From contig CP075497.1 in NCBI GenBank assembly GCA_021613535.1, positions 248,001-312,000 of the forward strand: 64,000 bases of DNA, given 5' to 3'. This document shows, piece after piece, positions 57,721-64,000 of the stretch (position 1 is its first letter; each line of letters opens with the position of its first letter). Both the position numbers and the translations under genes were made by a program. This stretch comes from Adineta vaga (Eukaryota > Rotifera). The notes below the pieces were generated by a model, which did not search any database, was not told where the DNA came from, and was given only the letters and a program-made list of their open reading frames with translations.

Positions 57721-60602
57721 ATTTTCCTATATATTTGCCTGAGAGTCATCGCACTTCTTTTGTACGATGTCGTGATTACATGCACCGTCAATGGCAAGGC
57801 TTTTTTTGTTAAATATAGAATAGAATATGAGCGTTACACTCGCAATGAATCGAAGTCAGTAAAACCAAGTTATTTTCAGTTTAAGTAAACATCTTGATCG
57901 ATGCAAAGTTATACGATAAGTCAGATTTCGACAAATTTTTACTGGTATAGCAAAAAGGTGTCTGTCTGGGTGTTTATATAATGCCTATTTCACAGAAATA
58001 CCTCGAAGTTTTTTTCTACGCTAATTAGTACCATTATGGACTCAACATCAAGTATGACAACGACAACCACAACAATACACTGTAAAGAAATTGAAAGTAT
58101 TTATTTTTTTTCTTTCTATAAATGTCGAAAGACAGAATTCTATAGTTTTCCATGATATTGTCTTTAGGATGAGTTCTTTTAGTTTGTGTATTTAGAAAAA
58201 CTGGATGATATATTCAACTTTATGAATTACACCATAGCGAAAAGATTGAGTTCTATCTAAGTATTAATATATACTTGAAAATTGATTTTCTAGATATTCC
58301 TACCATGTTTAATTGGATTTTCACTGTCTTGTTGTCTGTCAAAAATCAATGAACTATCTTGATTCAATAGTGTTTCATAATCTTCACCAAACTTAAGAAT
58401 AAAGAGTGTGTGAAAATGACTTTCGTTGAAGGTGTGAGTGAGAATGATACTTTTCTCCTCGCTCTCACACCCTTAGCATGACACCCACCCTCAATATATA
58501 GAAGTCAGATGTATTAATTATGCAGAATATAAATTCTATGATGTGTTGAATATTATCGTTAATAGTATTATACAACCAATTGTGATGTTAATATTTATTT
58601 TACTTATCGAACCATTCTTTTAGGTGGACAACGTACGGTAAATAAATCTCAAATTTATAATTCAATATATATATATTGTTTTATTTTAGAGTACAATAAG
58701 TTAAAGTAAATGCCAATCGAGCTTGTAATCAATTTATAGTTGTAACCATAATTCAAGTATTCAGGAACAGCAACATGTTCATTAATCTTTTTCACTGTGT
58801 GCTCATTGTAATGATATTTGAAGACTGATATGTAGTTTATTTCTGTTTAACATTTCCTATTGCTTTTTATCAAATCAACAATGTTGACATGAAAATCATG
58901 TTGAAAAGCATTTGTTAATTTTTAGAAAAAATGATTTATTCACCTTTGTCATCTTATTTACTTATATATAAATATTTTCTTTAATTAACAAATTTCTAAG
59001 CTTATGTTTTTGTCAATTAGATTAAAAGAATATATAAAACATCAATGATAACAAAACTGAACATTCGCATAGTCAAAGACAAAAGAAAACATTCAAACAT
59101 AAATTATATTCTCATTCTGTGTTTTCTCTGAAGTTCAATGTTTGTTTCTTATATTTTATGCTTTTATGGTTTTCTTTCTTTTTTCATTTGCAAAAATATT
59201 AACTAAAATAGAGATGGATGAACCTGGTTTAACTATTTATCTCTTCTTCATATGTTTCACTATGGTTATGCGTTGCATAAGAGAAAGTTTTCACTTTGAT
59301 TTTATTTATCTTGTACAAAAAAGATACGCTACTGCGAATCATTGAAATTAAAAAAAACTTTTTTCTATAATGAGATGAATGTAAATGTTGATGTTGTATG
59401 TATCTTATTAAAACCATACTATTATGGAGGATAAAACTGTTAAGTTTTTATCAAATCAAAACTCACAAAATATTTCGTTTGCAAATTGTTACATTGAGAT
59501 TCATTTGGAATTCTTTAAATAAAAGGTGTTGGCATTATAAATATAAAAAAAAAGAAAGCAAGAATGTTGAATATTGTAATACTCGGATAGATAAAAAAAA
59601 GCAATTTGAAAGTCATGTCTTTGAAAGGAAATGAGAATTTTAAAAAAATAGTTTCAAAATGTTGATATCATGCACAGAAAAAAAGTAAAAGTGTTAATAT
59701 ATTTAAAAGTTTTTTTTCAAAATGTGCACCATAAATCCATTTTTATGAATGTCTATATTGATGATGACAGGAGATGACGCATTTCATCAATAGAGCTAAC
59801 ATTCTTTCGAACTATTATACTAATTATCTTTGATTTGATTCTCTTGTGAATCATACATATCAATTTGGAATTTATATTGATGTTTTTAAAACAATGGAAT
59901 AAGAGAAATATAAGATGTTCTATTCGATCAATCATTCTACATGTTAATATCAATAAAAATTGTATTTTTCATCGATTATTATTAAAACGAGGCATCGAAA
60001 ATGAATATTTATAAAAGTATATGGAAATTAAGAAAAAAAAAAGAAATGATACTTAAAATGAAGTAGACTTGTTGAAAGAAAATATTGCAGTATACAATAC
60101 AACAAAGATTTTCTCTTTATATTCCAATTTTTTGTTAATCGACGGTGAGAGAGTATAACTATAAAATGTTAGTTTTTTCTCTTCTTTCGTAATATTTATT
60201 AGAAAGTAATTCTGTGTATGTTAGAATATAATATTCTTTTTCTATTCATATCTTTTACTATGCTCTCTTGTTCTCTATCGTACATATATGTATGTTATAT
60301 TGTACTTAGACACATACAGAACTTTATTACAGATATCAAAGAAAGATTTTTTTATAAATAAATCTCCGATTATTCGATACACAGTATGGAAGTGAAAGTA
60401 TTAGATAAACATATAGAATACTTACTCACAGCTCCAATGGATTAAATATTTTGATCTCATTTTTATTTAGATTCTTAATACAAATAAAAAACCAATCATC
60501 AATCAATTCTCTCTTTACTAAGAGAATGAATAGTATGTTATTTAATTTGTTTATCGTTTCTCCAGAATTGTTAAAACAGTTATGGTTTTATTTCTCTTTT
60601 AG
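57721..60602. other. Long AT-rich intergenic stretch with one foldback island
   Basis: A Thr-rich ATG frame at about 58035-58095 (SSMTTTTTTIHCKE) could be a first exon. Other frames (59142-59345, 59398-59634) are hydrophobic or basic chance products. The missing first exon of the gene at 60603 must lie here. Confidence 0.4.
58426..58498. repeat. Telomere-like foldback island
   Basis: AAGGTGTGAGTGAGAATG mirrors CGCTCTCACACCCTTAG, then ACACCCACCCTCAATAT with a changed edge (CTCAAT). Confidence 0.65.
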
Positions 60603-61888
60603 TAACAAACATTTCTAACAAAGTTTCTCAATTTTGGCAGAAATTTAAAAAATTTTATAAAAATTTTAATTTATTTCCATCTGTACCACCTTCAACCGAT
60701 CAATATGAACTGCAAACTCAACACATATCAACAAGATTATTTCTTCTTCTATTGATTCTAGCATTATTTATTCTTCTCTTATATACTTCGTTACAAACTG
60801 CCACAAAAACATTCATTGTTCAAACACCAACTCTTGGACAATATTTACAATTATATTCTAAACATGAACAATTACTCACATGTCCATGTACTCAAATATC
60901 AATCTCTTATGAAAAAATTCTTTATATTAAATACACATTACATCAAATATGTCATAGCATGTTTGTGACGAACAAATGGATTTCATATCGTCTGGAGTTT
61001 TACGGATACGTCCTTATGTATAGTGACTTTCGAGTCGTAGGTCCCTATGCATTCCAAGCGTTGAAACTTTTTTGTCAGTTAACCGACAATACAATCTCTC
61101 ATGGTTTAACTCAATTAAATTCCAGTCAATATATCAGTGGATTTATCACATCAAGAGAGTTATTCGAAGCACAAACGCTTTCGTTCACTAATCAGTTTCT
61201 ATCATCTACAAGAAATAATTTCATTTTATCTCTGAATATAATCCGAAATACAACCCATGGAAATGCATTATTATCTGGATTAGGAACAAATGCCCGTTTC
61301 TTTCCACATCCTGGCTATTCTTCAATTGGCTTAAAAGTTGTTTATGACTGTAGTTGCGATACATCAAGTACGTGCATTGCTCAATCTTTGATCTATAATT
61401 ATTCTGATCCGTCAAGTTTCTGGATGGTGCCAGGTATATATACAGGATGCTACGTGATTCAGTCATTACTTCGATCCAATCTCCAATGCTTCTATGATCA
61501 AAACTGTGTAGATAATATACAGGTTCTTTTAGCACCAGATTTGGTAATGAATCTGACCGCTCTCAACCCATCAATACCTAGTGAATATTTTCCAAATTCC
61601 ACTATTATGGACATTCTCAACAATTTAATGATTGAAGAATGGAAATTAACACAAATGTATGACAAATATTATAATGAATGTCAACCTTCACAATGCAGCT
61701 ATACTATTGAAACAAGAAATGATATCCTTTATGTCATTACAACCTTGATTGGTATAGTTGGTGGTTTAACAACCGTTTTGAAATTTATGGTACCAAGACT
61801 GGTCAAGCTGATAAGAAAGAAAAGAATACAAACACAATCATTTTCAGGTAAGATGAAAGAGGGGATTTTTTTCCGTAGGGTTCGATAA
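60603..61888 (+). CDS. Two-TM cysteine-containing ectodomain protein, array copy 1 (5' exon not found)
   Basis: The main exon starts after a TTTTAG acceptor with a two-base overhang, the same phase as copies 2 and 3. It encodes a short cytoplasmic part (FNLFPSVPPSTDQYELQT), TM1 (RLFLLLLILALFILLLYTSL), and a large ectodomain with LTCPCTQISISYEKILYIKY, CHSMF, CSCDTSSTC, GCYVIQSLL, CFYDQNCVDNI and YYNECQPSQCSYTIE. TM2 (VITTLIGIVGGLTTVLKFMV) and a basic tail follow. About 428 residues are visible. A GTAAGATG near the 3' end could be a donor to a further exon. N-glycosylation sites are frequent. The topology is inside-out-inside; the function is unknown. It is a bdelloid-expanded family by my recollection. 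Confidence 0.8.
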
Positions 61889-62164
61889 TGATATCATTTT
61901 TAGTACATGCTACTTAAAAAGGGCAAACGTGCCAGTTATATATTTGTGATCATCATCGTCTACTATTGTAGAAAAATTAAACGAACTAAAATGGTTCACA
62001 CCAAGTATCGCACCACAACCTATAATAATACTTTATTTTGTTATTTATAAGGAATTGTCACATAGTAGTACGTTGAGAAAGTAGTTGAACTTTGATCATT
62101 CATTGGGAACGAATTTAAGTCAAACTTTAACTTCGTGTTTATTTTTAAATATGTTATCTGATAG
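61889..62164. other. Spacer between array copies 1 and 2
   Basis: The first exon of copy 2 is probably here or further left, but I cannot place it. Confidence 0.4.
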
Positions 62165-63420
62165 GAGTGGCCATGCATGACTACATCCGCCGTTCTTTTA
62201 CAAAACTGAAGGAATACCTACTAGCATTCAATTTATTTCCATCTGTACCATCTTCAACAGATCAATATGAGCTGCAAACTCAACATATATCAACAAGATT
62301 ATTTCTTCTACTATTGATTCTAGCATTATTTATTCTTCTCTTATATACTTCGTTACAAACTGTCACAAAAACATTCACTGTTCAAACACCAACTCTTGAA
62401 CAATATTTACAATTATATTCTGAACATGAACAAATACTCACATGTCCATGTACTCAAATATCAATCTCTTATGAAAAATTTCTGTATATTAAATACACAT
62501 TACATCAAATATGTCATAGTTTGTTTCTCGCCGATGAATGGATTTCACATATAGGCAAAGGAACTGGTTTTTTCTCAACCCTGGATTTTCGAGCGACGGG
62601 TGATTATACATTTCAAGCGTTGAGAGGATTTTGTCAATTAATCGAAGACATACTTTTTAATAGTTTGACTCAATTCAATTCGAGACAATATGTTAGTGGA
62701 TTTGTCACGCCCACACAGCTGTTTGGGGCACAAACTGAATCATTCAGTAATCAGTTACGGTCATCTACAACAAACAGTTTTATTCTATCTCTGAATATGA
62801 TCCGAAATACAACCCAAGCAAACGCACTATTTACCACAACTCAAAGTAGTTTTTACTTTTACGTACACCGAATTGGAATTGTAGCTGTGCTTCCGGAGAG
62901 TTATTCTGATTGCAGTTGTGTTGTATCAAGTGCCTGTACTACTCCATCTAGTATAAAGAATGCGGATAGTGTTGAAGTCTTTTTCAATGTAACCGGTATA
63001 TATACAGGATGCTACCTGATTGAGTCGTTATTTCAATCCAATCTCCAATGCCTCTATGATCAAAACTGTGTAGATAAACTAAATAGTTATATGGTAACAT
63101 TATCGATTAGTTCAGAAGCTTTAAACGCATCAATATCAAGTGAATATTTTCCAAATTCCACTATTATGGACATTCTCAACAATTTAATGATCGAAGAATG
63201 GAAATTAACTCAAATCTATGACAAATATTATAATGAATGTCAACCTTCACACTGCAGCTATACTATTGAAATAAGAAATGATGTTATTTACATCATCACA
63301 ACATTGATTGGTATAATTGGTGGTTTAACAACAGTTTTGAAATTTATTGTATCAAGACTAGTCAAGTTTATAAGAAAGAAGAAAAATGTTACACTGACCA
63401 ACGTCGGTAAGTTGCAATAG
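62165..63420 (+). CDS. Two-TM cysteine-containing ectodomain protein, array copy 2
   Basis: This copy is very similar to copy 1 over TM1 (RLFLLLLILALFILLLYTSL), LTCPCTQISISYEKFLYIKY, CLYDQNCVDKL and YYNECQPSHCSYTIE through TM2 (IITTLIGIIGGLTTVLKFIV). The middle of the ectodomain differs: GKGTGFFSTLDF, GRQYVSGF-like variation around residue 170, and FYFYVHRIGIVAVLPE. Conserved ends and a variable middle suggest diversification or gene conversion. An ATG at 62173 (MHDYIRRSF) could start translation, or the first exon lies upstream as the phase implies. A GTAAGTTG just before the stop (63409) may be a donor to a 3' exon. Confidence 0.8.
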
Positions 63421-63897
63421 TCATATGAGACAATGCAAATAATAATATATTTCATATTCGTAATTCAACACTTTAAAGTCACAATAACTGATCACTGTAT
63501 ATTTTACTACGAGATTAACCTTATTAAGTATCATGAGCTTCATTCACTCGATTCATTTGATGTTTAACAACAAATTCAAACTCTATTCTGTGATTATTAA
63601 TATAATTAATATTTTGTTAACCCCTATTTTCGTTCCAAGATTCCTCGGCTGATGCTGTTTCAGAACATAAGAATTATTTTTTGTTTGAAAGAACCCATCA
63701 ACATGCAGGATAATATAGAGTTCTTTTCTTGATTAAAGTTTTTTGAAAGTTACATATACAGACGTTTCTATAACTTGACCCGAATTTTTCTAATGAAAAG
63801 AAAAGTTCCATGAAACTTCTACATAACCTATTTCTTCCTCACCTCTTTAAAGTTATAATGAATAAAGTATTCATTCCTTATACTCATTTGCTTTCAG
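63421..63897. other. Spacer between array copies 2 and 3
   Basis: AT-rich sequence. It probably contains terminal exons of copy 2 or the first exon of copy 3, not resolved. Confidence 0.4.
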
Positions 63898-64000
63898 TAA
63901 TGACAAAAAAGGAACGAGCAATAGTATTATGGCAAAAATACAAAGACTTCTTGCGAAATTTCAATTTATTTCCATCTGTACCACCTTCAACGGATCAATA
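63898..64000 (+). CDS. Array copy 3, start only (runs off the window)
   Basis: After the CTTTCAG acceptor (ending 63897) the sequence encodes a charged segment (MTKKERAIVLWQKYKDFLRN) and then FNLFPSVPPSTDQ, matching the cytoplasmic part of copies 1 and 2. The gene continues beyond base 64000. Confidence 0.82.

Noticed and set aside
1-64000. CRISPR arrays, bacterial operons, ribosome-binding sites, rRNA genes
   Set aside because: The DNA is eukaryotic with spliced genes, and no such features are visible.
1-64000. Retrotransposons (LTR, LINE, Penelope-like)
   Set aside because: No reverse transcriptase, integrase or GIY-YIG motif was seen in any frame. All recognisable elements are DNA transposons.

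Overview
The window looks like nuclear DNA of a bdelloid rotifer (Adineta/Rotaria type). The evidence is AT-rich DNA, short spliceosomal introns (mostly 48-65 nt, GT-AG), many scattered G/T-rich tracts resembling the bdelloid telomere repeat TGTGGG, and protein families that are expanded in bdelloids: PAN/EGF/NHL secreted proteins, rhodopsin-like receptors, ADP-ribosyltransferase-TPR proteins and KDZ-type genes. The species assignment is inference from family recognition; no database was searched.

Layout. 0.2-2.3 kb: four-exon KDZ-transposase-like gene. 3.8-5.6 kb: eight-exon TATDN2-like TatD gene. 6.2-6.7 kb: 65-bp minisatellite plus AT satellite, abutting a truncated ADP-ribosyltransferase copy (6.8-7.8). 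8.9-10.7: PAN-EGF-NHL secreted protein (minus). 10.8-12.4: decayed TPR-like DNA. 12.4-14.6: piggyBac element. 15.5-18.1: a small secreted protein and a short membrane protein (minus). 18.2-21.4: hAT element. 21.9-24.5: two receptor/NHL pseudogenes. 25.5-26.0: NADAR gene. 27.2-27.4: receptor fragment cut by a transposon end. 30.1-30.9: MBL-fold hydrolase. 31.3-36.8: an ankyrin/cGAS-like pseudogene split by a 4.3-kb transposon with 758-bp inverted repeats. 37.4-37.9: receptor pseudogene. 38.1-39.3: non-autonomous hAT-like element. 39.6-41.1: small hypothetical gene and AlkB-like dioxygenase. 41.4-44.5: full-length ADP-ribosyltransferase-TPR gene. 45.2-46.4: polytopic membrane protein. 46.5-47.8: eight-exon neuronal-calcium-sensor-like gene. 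49.2-50.1: decayed secreted-protein gene. 53.4-54.8: proline-rich protein with a MITE in one intron. 55.4-55.9: HTH transposase fragment. 57-64: tandem array of a two-TM ectodomain family running off the right edge.

The best finds are (1) a transposon at 31727-36038 that fits the Spy group: it sits exactly between AAA and TTT with no target duplication, and removing it restores the host reading frame; and (2) a family of at least 16 short, mostly foldback telomere-like islands that share a CTTGAG/CTCAAG edge. Several islands lie just past the 3' ends of genes. The density of broken genes and transposons suggests a subtelomeric or otherwise gene-poor, TE-tolerant region. ADP-ribose chemistry (ART-TPR and NADAR), nucleic-acid repair-type enzymes (AlkB-like, TatD-like) and a cGAS-like relic occur here, but nothing shows that they act together.
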